A stretch of 64,000 bases of DNA from a virus. Position 1 is the first letter of the stretch. Each line of letters opens with the position of its first letter. The stretch spans positions 80,174 through 144,173 of IMG/VR virus record IMGVR_UViG_3300033149_003715; one strand, written 5' to 3'. Under the pieces are notes generated by a model. That model was not told the DNA's origin. It worked only from the letters and a program-made list of their open reading frames with translations, and did not search any database. The translations under genes and the position numbers were made by a program. Positions 16,791 to 25,205 of this stretch are shown here, piece after piece.

Positions 16791-17257
16791 TCTATATGGC
16801 TTGGTTGACAAGTGATTGTTTTACCAGAAATATTTGACGGATTTGGTGGAAGATCAATCTTAATTATATTATCTTCCGTATTGGTATTATTGTTTGTTAT
16901 ACCACCACTAGTAACACGTTGAATATCTTTAGGATTCAACTCATCAATCCAATAAATTTCCAAACATAATGTATCCTGCAAAGCTTCAAATTTGTGTTTA
17001 ATATTTGGTGGAACGTCACTAGTCATACCATCTGTCAATATTGTTACATCTTCGCCATATTTTTTGTATAAAGTAATCTTTAGTTTGCCACTGATTACGT
17101 GAAACCTATTCCATTTATATAGATGACTATGCTGTGAACAATATCCACCAGCTTTTGCGTTAATGATATGTGTTTCAGAAAAAGGTCCAACATAAACGCA
17201 TCTAGTTGTACCCCATACTTTACCATTTTCGCTACCACATAAAGTTTTATGTCCCAT
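16787..17257 (-). CDS. cupin-domain protein
   Basis: 156 residues. One cupin barrel: the metal ligands SQHSH (H43, H45) and a third His in NRFHVISGKLKITLY, followed by DVPPNIKHKFEAL (the second-motif His). The double-stranded beta-helix fold fits phosphomannose isomerase-like or sugar-nucleotide epimerase cupins. A Thr/Asn tail of about 50 residues follows. The ribosome site GAAGG is clear. In this block a sugar-processing role is likely. Confidence 0.78.
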   Translation of the reverse strand: MGHKTLCGSENGKVWGTTRCVYVGPFSETHIINAKAGGYCSQHSHLYKWNRFHVISGKLKITLYKKYGEDVTILTDGMTSDVPPNIKHKFEALQDTLCLEIYWIDELNPKDIQRVTSGGITNNNTNTEDNIIKIDLPPNPSNISGKTITCQPSHIE

Positions 17258-17266
17258 ATTATACCT

Positions 17267-18669
17267 TCAATATTTTACATATACTCCATATTTTTTAGCC
17301 CAAACCCTAAAATAAATACAAACGGCTTGAGTTTTAAAGTTGTGTGTAAATAATGATTTCATTAATGCTTTACTTTCTGGATGATAATTAAGAAAGCTTT
17401 CTGGTACACGAGTGATACCTTCTAAAAATAATTGGTTGTTAATATGGTCATTACCAAGTACATCAGGACACCATGATAACATATATTCTAATGTTGTAGA
17501 TAATTGTTTTTTAGATAAGGATGGATAATAAATATTTTCTAATTCAATCCATTGTAATAAGTAATGTGATAATTTTGTTTGCGGCTTAATGCGTAAATGT
17601 CTAACATACCCTATAAAGATTTCATCTCAACCATCACCAGCTAAAGTAACAATTACTCCATTTTTGTGATGGGTTCACTAAAAATCTTAGTAGTTTTTTC
17701 TAAATTATTTATAAAATCATCCAAAGAAATATTAAGTTCATGGTGTTTGGTATTATACAAGTTGGTCAATTTTTTAGCTGTTAATGCATCATCATTATAT
17801 CGTTTGTTGTGCTTATCGTTATATTTGAAACTGGTAGTAAACGTATTGATATTTTTATGATATTTTGATGCTTCGTGTAATATTATAGACGAATCTAATC
17901 CTCCGCTAAGAAATAAACCTATCTTGCGTTTACCCATTAAGCATTTTTTGGTTGTTTTACTAATATAATCTTGTAATTCTTCTGGATGATATTCTACATC
18001 AATTAATTGTTTATGCAGATGTAAATCTTCAATAATTCTTTTACTTTTTAAGTCAAATACCAAAACTTGACCGGGATATAATTTTTGAACATATTTGAAG
18101 CACGTTTTAGGTCCCGGTACAAATCCAAAATATGAATATAAACTAAATGCAAACTTATCAAGTTGTGTATCAATGTCACACGCCATTAATGAATCAACAC
18201 TAGATGAAAACGCTATTTTATTGCGTGTTGTATAATATAAAGGCTTAACACCGGATTGGTCTCGTGCTAATGACAATGTATTTTTATTCTTGTCGTACCA
18301 TGCTATAGCAAACATTCCATCTAATTTATATAAAAATTCCTTACCGTATAATTTTAATCCAGTTGCCAAAATTTCTGTATCGGATTCTGTCTGAAAAATA
18401 CATCCTTGATTTTCTAGTTCGATTTTTAAATCAAGATAATTATATATTTCACCATTATATGATAATACGTGTGTATTTTTGTTTGTTTTAATGGTCCACG
18501 GCTGTTTTGATATATTAGCATCATCTGTAATAGCTAATAAATTATGTCCAATACTTATATTCTCATCGCAATAAGTACCGTTATTATCAGGCCCTCTGTA
18601 TTTAGAAGCCTTCATTATTTTAGTTAATATTTTTGGTTGATAACCAATAATACCGTAGATACCACACAT
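17267..18669 (-). pseudogene. asnB: asparagine synthetase-like gene, disrupted
   Basis: The first open segment (17653-18669, 338 residues) has the glutaminase domain with Cys2 nucleophile (MCGIYGIIG), RGPDNNG, YNGEIYNY, and the synthetase PP-loop SGGLDSS (245-251). It stops at KME. Reading on needs one extra A in an A-run at 17656-17660, giving KNGVIVTLAGDG, then TGA replaces the second Gly codon of the GDGGDE motif, then DEIFIGYVRHL continues to 17267. About 20 residues between EPI and the GDG motif also seem missing. Product, if any, is only the N-terminal part. Its role may have been amidation of a sugar or peptide. Confidence 0.82.
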
Positions 18670-19562
18670 TATTTTTTATATTTTTGTGGATTATAATGGA
18701 TGCCTTTAAAATGTCGAATATAATTTCTCAATATTCCATTTTCTACAACATTCATGGATTGTGTTTGAGTATTTACCATGTCTTTAAATTTGATGGTTTT
18801 TACTTCTTCTAGTAATTTTTGTAATATAAAGCTATCATCCCACCGACGATACTGTTTAAATTGATTTGTAAAATAGATGTTTATAAGTTGTCTAAGGAAA
18901 CGGGTTCCGTTTTGATTGCGAAATCCAATAAATCCTGATTCTACACCATACTGTTGTTTTTTTCTATATTCACCCAAATGACCAAAAACATCATATTGAT
19001 CAAAAGTGTCATTAATTAATTGTTGTGTAATTTGTTTTTTGAAAAGAATATCGGAATCAACAAAAATAATAGTAGTGTATATGTTGGTAAACTGTAACGC
19101 CAAATGAAGAGCAACAATTTTTTTGAACCACAATAGTACTTTTTGATTAAAATTTGTTTCATTAGCATCAAATGCTTTAAATGGACAATCTTTTACATGA
19201 ATAATTTTCTTGATTGTGGTAATTTTTAATGCTTTAAATTTTTTAGTTGGTTTTTTTACTTTAACAAACTTTTTCTTTCGTATAATTTTACATTTACAAT
19301 CTTCTATATTGCCTCCATATTGTTTTGGAATAATATCTTTGTTATCTTGGAACCATTTTGTTAATTCTGGTACATTATTCAAATTATGATAATAAAACTG
19401 TTGTGTATTAGATGTTGGTAGTTCATGTATAATACCATCTTCATACACAATCAACATATCACCTTCTATTTGTTTAGTAATAAAAGATGACAACATATTT
19501 TTACCAGTAAGATTAAATAATCTCTTATTAAAAGATGTTACATATAAAATGTTATATTTCAT
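18669..19562 (-). CDS. GT-A-like glycosyltransferase
   Basis: 297 residues. An acidic metal-binding motif of DxD type lies in TIIFVDSDILFKK, followed by YGVESGFIGFRNQNG and RRWDDSFILQKLLE. The N-terminus NILYVTSFNKRLFNLTGKNM and the C-terminus YIRHFKGIHYNP are shared with the paralogue at 23022-23873. A lysine-rich insert (about 95-120) is specific to this copy. It would transfer a sugar from a nucleotide donor; donor unknown. The start abuts the asnB remnant. Confidence 0.78.
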   Translation of the reverse strand: MKYNILYVTSFNKRLFNLTGKNMLSSFITKQIEGDMLIVYEDGIIHELPTSNTQQFYYHNLNNVPELTKWFQDNKDIIPKQYGGNIEDCKCKIIRKKKFVKVKKPTKKFKALKITTIKKIIHVKDCPFKAFDANETNFNQKVLLWFKKIVALHLALQFTNIYTTIIFVDSDILFKKQITQQLINDTFDQYDVFGHLGEYRKKQQYGVESGFIGFRNQNGTRFLRQLINIYFTNQFKQYRRWDDSFILQKLLEEVKTIKFKDMVNTQTQSMNVVENGILRNYIRHFKGIHYNPQKYKK

Positions 19563-19564
19563 AG

Positions 19565-20179
19565 TTAATTTTGTGTTAATGTAACTTTTACTACCTGAAC
19601 TTTAATTAGAATTTTGTTGCTAGTGTATATATTATCAATGGGTAACAAATTTGTAACATGATATCGTGGATTTGTTTTCAAATAGTCTATTAATACATGG
19701 CACCCTACATGTTTATGATTTAAATAATAATCGTCAAATAAAACTACAGTATTTGAATGTAAAAATTTTTTAACATTATTCCAATCTTGAGTTATTGTAT
19801 CAACAGAATGTCCACCATCTATAAAAATAAAATCAATAGGTTTATTAGGTACAAATTTTAGTAAAGTGTTTTTCGTATTTCCTTTTATTAATTGATATTC
19901 ACACTTACATTCATCTAATATTCGACATACTTGTTGATATGTCGGTTCAAGTTTTTTACCATGAAATTCATATTCTCGAATTTCTGGTGTTATTTCCTCA
20001 AATAAATCAAACCCATAATAAAAAACGTTATCATTAAATTGTTTAGCTAGTTTTGTCATTTTTATTGCGTTAACACCATTGTATGTTCCAATTTCTAAAA
20101 TAGTTTTTGGTCTATATTCTTTAATAAGAAGAAAAATATTATTATAACGTTGTGCTTTTTTTTTATTCTGTTTCTTCAT
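19565..20179 (-). CDS. class I SAM-dependent methyltransferase
   Basis: 204 residues from ATG 20179, chosen because GGAAAG lies just upstream. Motif I is TILEIGTYNGVNAI, motif II FYYGFDLF, and the Asp-rich motif FIFIDGGHSVD is that of the Methyltransf_24/cephalosporin-hydroxylase-like group, with VVLFDDYY after. It may methylate a sugar on the glycan built by its neighbours. It overlaps the upstream glycosyltransferase by 17 bases. Confidence 0.82.
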   Translation of the reverse strand: MKKQNKKKAQRYNNIFLLIKEYRPKTILEIGTYNGVNAIKMTKLAKQFNDNVFYYGFDLFEEITPEIREYEFHGKKLEPTYQQVCRILDECKCEYQLIKGNTKNTLLKFVPNKPIDFIFIDGGHSVDTITQDWNNVKKFLHSNTVVLFDDYYLNHKHVGCHVLIDYLKTNPRYHVTNLLPIDNIYTSNKILIKVQVVKVTLTQN

Positions 20180-20939
20180 TAATCTCTTTCCACGCCTGAC
20201 CACTTTTCATTTCTGATACCGTCCATTGGTAGTGAACCAAATCCTTCAAAAAATCTCTTTCATATATAGGACTTTCTATATTATCTCGAATGGTGCCGAT
20301 TTTCCTCATCGGGGAAGTAGTAATTACTGGTATTCCAGCAATTAATGCATCAACTTGTGCGTTTGAATGATCGGTTACCAACGTCCATGCATTTGGTAAA
20401 ACATCTTGTAATTTTATACTGCCACACTTAGTACATATAATAATTTTTCTATCTGAATATTTTTTAATTTCTGCAATTGTATCTTTTAACCATTGATCAG
20501 GGTTTAATCCTAAAAATTTTGACATAGGAGCAATATTATTTTTATGTGGAAGAGTAGTTGGTGGTGCTATAATAATATGACTACCGTGTTTTTTCCAAGG
20601 TTGTAATGGTCTATTAAATTTTTCAAATTTCTCCCACGAATGATCTCTACGTATATTTTTTATATCATGTAGTATACTATTATATACTATACGGTAATAA
20701 CCGTTAAATAAAGCTGGCGATCCTTTTCCTAAATATCCATGATCTATATACAGAAAATCTTTAGCTTCTTTAAGATATTTAGCAGTACCATACATTACAC
20801 CTAATGTACAAATAAATTTACCAGCAGCACTTTTTGGATTTTTCTCTACTTTTGCTCCACAGCCCTGTGCAAAAGCATTACCAATAACTTCAGTTTTATG
20901 TTGATTAACTGTTATTACTATAGGCGTTTGATATTTCAT
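20163..20939 (-). CDS. KpsC/S-like glycosyltransferase paralogue 1
   Basis: 258 residues. The fold resembles GT-B transferases of the capsule-polysaccharide type: IDHGYLGKGSPALFNGYYRI, HIIIAPPTTLPH, then VTDHSNAQVDALIAGIPVIT in the donor lobe. The C-terminus LVHYQWTVSEMKSGQAWKEI is the family signature (QW....M.SG..W..). Paralogues: 21157, 22146 and 24101. Four copies in 5 kb suggest successive sugar additions. Substrate unknown. Confidence 0.72.
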   Translation of the reverse strand: MKYQTPIVITVNQHKTEVIGNAFAQGCGAKVEKNPKSAAGKFICTLGVMYGTAKYLKEAKDFLYIDHGYLGKGSPALFNGYYRIVYNSILHDIKNIRRDHSWEKFEKFNRPLQPWKKHGSHIIIAPPTTLPHKNNIAPMSKFLGLNPDQWLKDTIAEIKKYSDRKIIICTKCGSIKLQDVLPNAWTLVTDHSNAQVDALIAGIPVITTSPMRKIGTIRDNIESPIYERDFLKDLVHYQWTVSEMKSGQAWKEINEETE

Positions 20940-21156
20940 TACTAGATATCTTGTAAATCATTTGTGTATAATACATCCAAATCTTTTAGTCAAGATTTCC
21001 ATAAACCTATTGTTTAAGTAATACTCCTCCAAATTCTTGCAATGAACCACCATGTTTAGTTTTTATTTCCATATAGATATTACACGGATCCTGTTAAACA
21101 ATAAAACTTTTTACAATATTAATTTCCCACTTTGTCAATGCAAACTGCGATACTCA
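20940..21156 (-). pseudogene. gene-free gap with a small coding-like remnant
   Basis: On the minus strand 27 codons near 21080 read DPCNIYMEIKTKHGGSLQEF then GGVLLKQ and a stop, with no start and stops before it. The codon use looks protein-like, and the ending resembles the end of a methyltransferase-type gene. The rest holds no gene. Probably a decayed copy. Confidence 0.35.
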
Positions 21157-22065
21157 TCATCTATCATTTAGTAAGCAAGTTGTAAAATATTCCCAATAAT
21201 CTCCTTGTGATAATTCATATAGTGACCAATGTGAATACGCTATATCATTTAACCATTGCTGTCTATCCATAGAACGTGGACTATTAACAGTGTCTACAAT
21301 ACTTTTTTGTGACATTGGAAACGACAGGCAATTAGGGTTAAGAGTATATATTGAAACCCCTTCCATAACAGCCTGAAAAGCTAATTTAGAACTAACCGTT
21401 ATTAGACTTTGTGTTAAAGATAAGTCATCAATACTATCAGAAACTATAATATCATTAAATATATCTAAACTTAAATCTTCTCCCAAACGCCCCCATCTTG
21501 GTCTTCCAGGATGTAATTTAACTAAAATAGGTAGCTTTGTATGTGTTTGAATAATCTTGCAAGTACGGATAAACCATTTTTTCCAGGATTTCCTGTCTTT
21601 AATGTTATGACCAAGACCTTCTGGTCTAAATTGTTCTGGAATTAGAATATAATCACCGTTTTCATGCTGTGTTTTTAGTTTAATATTAAATTTACGTAAT
21701 CTATCGTTGGGTTGATTACGAATATAAAAATGCGTTTGATAGTCCCTATCTAGTAAATCAGCAAATATATAAATGGATTTGGGATCATTTTGTGGTGATG
21801 TTTTCTTTTCTCTATTAAAAAAATCTACAATACCAGATTCATCAAACAATGGAGATTTAATGGTTAAAAATAATCCGTTACATTGTTTTTGTGACTGAAT
21901 GATTTGTTGTGCTTTATTATTAAAGGTAAATGAAACTATTAAATCATATTTTTCCTTTACGTTGAAAAGTTTATACTTCTGATTATGTTTGTTTAATCCA
22001 TTACAAAAATGATAACAAAAATTGTCAAGTACTTTTGTGGGTTTTCTAAGTATACCTATTTTCAT
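21157..22065 (-). CDS. KpsC/S-like glycosyltransferase paralogue 2
   Basis: 302 residues. The N-terminal part starts MKIGILRKPTKVLDNFCYHF and contains ILIPEQFRPEGLGHN. The GT-B C-terminal lobe has PILVKLHPGRPRWG, then ITVSSKLAFQAVMEGVSIYT and the signature RQQWLNDIAYSHWSLYELSQ. The conserved Ser/Lys region before the GVS strand corresponds to the donor-binding part. Preceded by an 80-base gap after paralogue 3. Confidence 0.72.
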   Translation of the reverse strand: MKIGILRKPTKVLDNFCYHFCNGLNKHNQKYKLFNVKEKYDLIVSFTFNNKAQQIIQSQKQCNGLFLTIKSPLFDESGIVDFFNREKKTSPQNDPKSIYIFADLLDRDYQTHFYIRNQPNDRLRKFNIKLKTQHENGDYILIPEQFRPEGLGHNIKDRKSWKKWFIRTCKIIQTHTKLPILVKLHPGRPRWGRLGEDLSLDIFNDIIVSDSIDDLSLTQSLITVSSKLAFQAVMEGVSIYTLNPNCLSFPMSQKSIVDTVNSPRSMDRQQWLNDIAYSHWSLYELSQGDYWEYFTTCLLNDR

Positions 22066-22145
22066 ATTGAACCTCCAAATTAAGCAATTTCTAAGTTTAA
22101 GAGTTTTTAAGTTTTACGATACTAGCAAAAAATTTTTTGTCAAAA

Positions 22146-23021
22146 TTACATATCACTTATGCCTTTTCTTAGATGGTCCCATGTTTCACCAGATTTCAAT
22201 TCTTCTAAATTCCATTGTGTGTATGCCAAGTTATATACCCATTGTTGTCGAAATTCAATTGGAGGTGGTTGTACATCATCAATATGTTCTAAGTCTTTAG
22301 TGCAAATATCCCATACCATTGATCCTTCATCGTAGGCGTATACTGGTATATTATGTAACAATGAGTCTACGCCAGTATTAGAATTAAAAGTAACTGTACA
22401 CCACGTATTAGATAAATCAGCCACCAAGTCTTTATTTTGTGATGTTGGCACTCCTTTTATTTTTTTAAATATATTTTTACCACTAGGATGTGGTCTGAAT
22501 ATAATTTTACGTTTTGTGTATTTTTGTAGTTTTTTGACTGTGTTATGACACCACTTTATAAAATCAATATGTTGTACAGATGAATCCCAAGGAATTTGTC
22601 CGCATAACAAAATATTATCACCGCGTTTTGCCGACCAATCTTCTAATGCTATACCAAGTTTATTCCATCTATCCGGAGGACTATTATCATTTAGAAAATT
22701 TGCACGATTGTTTAGTCCCCCCCAGCCAACCATGTAATATCTATCTCTATGTAAAAATCCTCGTTCAACAACAATGTTTGATTTGCCATCGAAGGGTTTT
22801 TGTAAATGCTTATAATGTTGTGTAATTAATCTTTCAGTTAGTTTACCTCTAAAAGACACTTTTTTAAGAATACCAAAAGTAACTAATATGTCACATGGTT
22901 GATAGCGACTATGTATATTGTGGCATTGTACTTTAACATTATATTTAGAAATACCTTTAGCAAATCCATAAATAATTGGTTTGTGATATTTATTATTTAT
23001 AGTATACAATCTAACTAACAT
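22146..23021 (-). CDS. KpsC/S-like glycosyltransferase paralogue 3
   Basis: 291 residues; N-terminal MLVRLYTINNKYHKPIIYGF, a central ILLCGQIPWDSSVQHID (equivalent to the ILILGQHEKGISTQNID of paralogue 4), KRKIIFRPHPSGKN, and the C-terminal VTFNSNTGVDSLLHNIPVYA with the QQWVYNLAYTQWNLEELKSG signature. RxHP in the donor lobe is shared with paralogues 2 and 4 and is typical of capsule glycosyltransferases. It immediately follows the GT-A-like gene (1 base gap). Confidence 0.74.
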   Translation of the reverse strand: MLVRLYTINNKYHKPIIYGFAKGISKYNVKVQCHNIHSRYQPCDILVTFGILKKVSFRGKLTERLITQHYKHLQKPFDGKSNIVVERGFLHRDRYYMVGWGGLNNRANFLNDNSPPDRWNKLGIALEDWSAKRGDNILLCGQIPWDSSVQHIDFIKWCHNTVKKLQKYTKRKIIFRPHPSGKNIFKKIKGVPTSQNKDLVADLSNTWCTVTFNSNTGVDSLLHNIPVYAYDEGSMVWDICTKDLEHIDDVQPPPIEFRQQWVYNLAYTQWNLEELKSGETWDHLRKGISDM

Positions 23022-23873
23022 CTACTTAGAATTTAGTTTTATTAATCCCATTCTTCTATGGCAACCCTTAAAATGACTAACATAATCCTTAAAGGGTCCA
23101 TGAATAATAACGTGTGCTCCATATTGTTCTATATGTGGTCTTACCAAATCTAACCCATTAATTTGATATTGTTCTAAAATCTTTCTTACAACATATCCAT
23201 CATCCCATCGTCGATGTTGTCGAAAATGACCGCTTTTATATTCATTGATGAGTAAATCTATAACACGAAATTGATTATTAGTTTTACGAAAGATAGTAAA
23301 TCCCATTTCTACACCAGTATCTCTTCTACGACGATTTTCACCCATATGATAACAAAATTCAAAATTACCACAAATATTGTTTAGTAATTCCAGGGTAATA
23401 TTTTGCATGAATACAATATCACAATCACACAAAATTACTGTATCAAATTTATCCAATCCTGCAACAATAGTGCGTTTTTCTGTAAATGCATGTAGTGTGG
23501 CAATTTTTCTAAACCATCGTGCTGTTTGTCTATTGAAATTATTACACCAATTTGGTCTATTTTTTTTGTCATAATCTATACATATTCCCCCATATTCTGG
23601 AGGAATAATATCACGATTTTGTGTAATCCAATCTTTCATAAATTGATTTTGCGATAAATCATGCAAATAACAAAAACCTCTAAAATCACGTAGTGCATTA
23701 GTAACTTTATTATATAAATCTCCTTCCATACCAATAGATAGATCACCTTCTGTTTTAGATTTAGCAAAAGATTGCAACATATTTTTTCCAGTTGCATTAA
23801 ATAATTTCTGGTTAAAAGTAGTAATGTATAATACATTTTTTATGGGTTCCAACTGGTTTATTATCTTTTCCAT
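23022..23873 (-). CDS. GT-A-like glycosyltransferase, paralogue of 18669-19562
   Basis: 283 residues. Matches the 18669 gene across NVLYITTFNQKLFNATGKNM, the acidic ILCDCDIVFMQNITLELL, TGVEMGFTIFRK, HRRWDDGYVVRKILE and YVSHFKGCHRRMG. CDCD is the DxD-type donor-metal site. It lacks the lysine insert of the sister gene. Two such genes around the four GT-B copies suggest that the cluster grew by segmental duplication. Confidence 0.78.
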   Translation of the reverse strand: MEKIINQLEPIKNVLYITTFNQKLFNATGKNMLQSFAKSKTEGDLSIGMEGDLYNKVTNALRDFRGFCYLHDLSQNQFMKDWITQNRDIIPPEYGGICIDYDKKNRPNWCNNFNRQTARWFRKIATLHAFTEKRTIVAGLDKFDTVILCDCDIVFMQNITLELLNNICGNFEFCYHMGENRRRRDTGVEMGFTIFRKTNNQFRVIDLLINEYKSGHFRQHRRWDDGYVVRKILEQYQINGLDLVRPHIEQYGAHVIIHGPFKDYVSHFKGCHRRMGLIKLNSK

Positions 23874-23928
23874 AGTCTTAAATTTACCATTTCTGTAATC
23901 TGTTAAGGGTTGTTCAACAATTTATGGA

Positions 23929-24114
23929 TCAAGAAGCATAGTATTCTTTTAATTGTTCCAAAGTACTAACTAATTTTTTTTTGTATTTATGTGTACGATT
24001 ACTTCTACAATAGTTACAAGAACCATGATTTCTACAAGTTCTATCAAATCGTTTCGATTTACGGTATTGTTGGCGTTTTTCTTTGCCGTATAAAATCGCC
24101 TTATTTAAACTCAT
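23929..24114 (-). CDS. small basic Cys-rich protein
   Basis: 61 residues: MSLNKAILYGKEKRQQYRKS, then RFDRTCRNHGSCNYCRSNRTH. The cluster CRNHGSCNYC with flanking His/Arg suggests zinc binding and nucleic-acid contact. I have seen this RTCRNHGSC.YC pattern in small phage and bacterial proteins without known function. It overlaps the end of the next gene by 14 bases. Confidence 0.7.
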   Translation of the reverse strand: MSLNKAILYGKEKRQQYRKSKRFDRTCRNHGSCNYCRSNRTHKYKKKLVSTLEQLKEYYAS

Positions 24115-25045
24115 AGTTTTTCTCGATGTACTTCTTTAGGTGTTCCCATGGTAATCCTTTGGCCATTTCTTTAATTGACCACTGTGCATATGCTAAATCA
24201 TATAAAAACTGCGTGCGGTCGTGAAATCGCGGACTATTTACGTGTGATAATTCTGTTTCTGCTATATTATACACAATATTCATTGGATCATTACAAATAA
24301 CTTGAACACCTGCTAAAATAGAATCAACAGAAGCATTTGTAGTTTTTGCTATAGTTACATATGACTTTTGTAAGTCATCGTAAATATTAGATGGAAAATG
24401 GAGATTAGAAAAAAAGAGTTCCCCGTGGTAGAGAAATTTATTGGGGAACTTTTTTTGATTTGGATGACAACGATAAAGAATTGGCCGGTCTGTATGCTTA
24501 TTTAGCTTTACAAGAAGTTGTTCAAACCAACCTATGGTATCTATGTTTTGAGTTGAGATACCTTTTTCGTGTTGTCCCAAGATAAGAATATAACTACGAG
24601 TTTTAGAAAAATGTTGCCAAGGGTCTAGTTTAAGTAAGACATTTGGTACATCTGAATTCTTAAGTAATGTTTCCCATCTATCTGGCGGACTATTTAAGTT
24701 GTTGTATATTGCATTTCCTTTAATACCCCCGATACCAACAGCCATGTATCGGTCAAGTGATTGTGAATTCCTATTATTTAATAAGCTAAAAAATCCCGTA
24801 TCAATAATAATTCTTGGTTTGTTGTAATGCTGACAATGTTCCTTAATAACATATCTTAAATCTTTACCTAGATAATGTGTATAATCACATACTTGAACTG
24901 TTACATCACAATGTTGTAGTAAGTGTGTGTTATATTCATATATAGAAATCGGTGTATCACCTTGACTTAATACACCATTACTAAATGCGTTGCATGCTCC
25001 TATACCTACTTTATCTTTTTTAGTATAACAAATGCCTACTTTCAT
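24101..25045 (-). CDS. KpsC/S-like glycosyltransferase paralogue 4
   Basis: 314 residues. Key segments are SYILILGQHEKGISTQNID, TDRPILYRCHPNQKKFP, VTIAKTTNASVDSILAGVQV and the signature FLYDLAYAQWSIKEMAKGLP. The A-x-V-D-S/A-x-L-x-G pattern corresponds to the acidic donor site of paralogue 1 (AQVDALIAGIPV). First of the array in transcription order. Confidence 0.74.
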   Translation of the reverse strand: MKVGICYTKKDKVGIGACNAFSNGVLSQGDTPISIYEYNTHLLQHCDVTVQVCDYTHYLGKDLRYVIKEHCQHYNKPRIIIDTGFFSLLNNRNSQSLDRYMAVGIGGIKGNAIYNNLNSPPDRWETLLKNSDVPNVLLKLDPWQHFSKTRSYILILGQHEKGISTQNIDTIGWFEQLLVKLNKHTDRPILYRCHPNQKKFPNKFLYHGELFFSNLHFPSNIYDDLQKSYVTIAKTTNASVDSILAGVQVICNDPMNIVYNIAETELSHVNSPRFHDRTQFLYDLAYAQWSIKEMAKGLPWEHLKKYIEKNYEFK

Positions 25046-25058
25046 TATTAGATTCCTT

Positions 25059-25193
25059 TTAATTTGTTAAATGATGCTCGATAATACTTAATTGTCCACA
25101 CGCAGCACCATTATCAATTTCTGCTTGTGTAGCTAATGCAACAGCGTATTCGTAACCACTTTCTTCTAGACTTTGCACAATAGTTTCCATCAT
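25059..25193 (-). CDS. RlmN-like C-terminal fragment carrying the AACGQL motif
   Basis: 44 residues: MMETIVQSLEESGYEYAVAL then TQAEIDNGAACGQLSIIEHH. RlmN/Cfr enzymes end with such a motif, and its cysteine carries the transferred methyl. It lies in the same frame as the radical SAM gene upstream, separated by one TAA (25206-25208) and four codons, and has its own AAGGAG site. Either a separately translated subunit or the tail of a gene broken by one nonsense codon. Confidence 0.72.
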   Translation of the reverse strand: MMETIVQSLEESGYEYAVALATQAEIDNGAACGQLSIIEHHLTN

Positions 25194-25205
25194 AATCTCC
25201 TTAAT

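Noticed and set aside
17267-18669. TGA recoded as glycine (as in SR1/Gracilibacteria)
   Set aside because: TGA ends several other genes with clean overlaps (for example 7370 and 16787), and the same gene also has a frameshift and a deletion.
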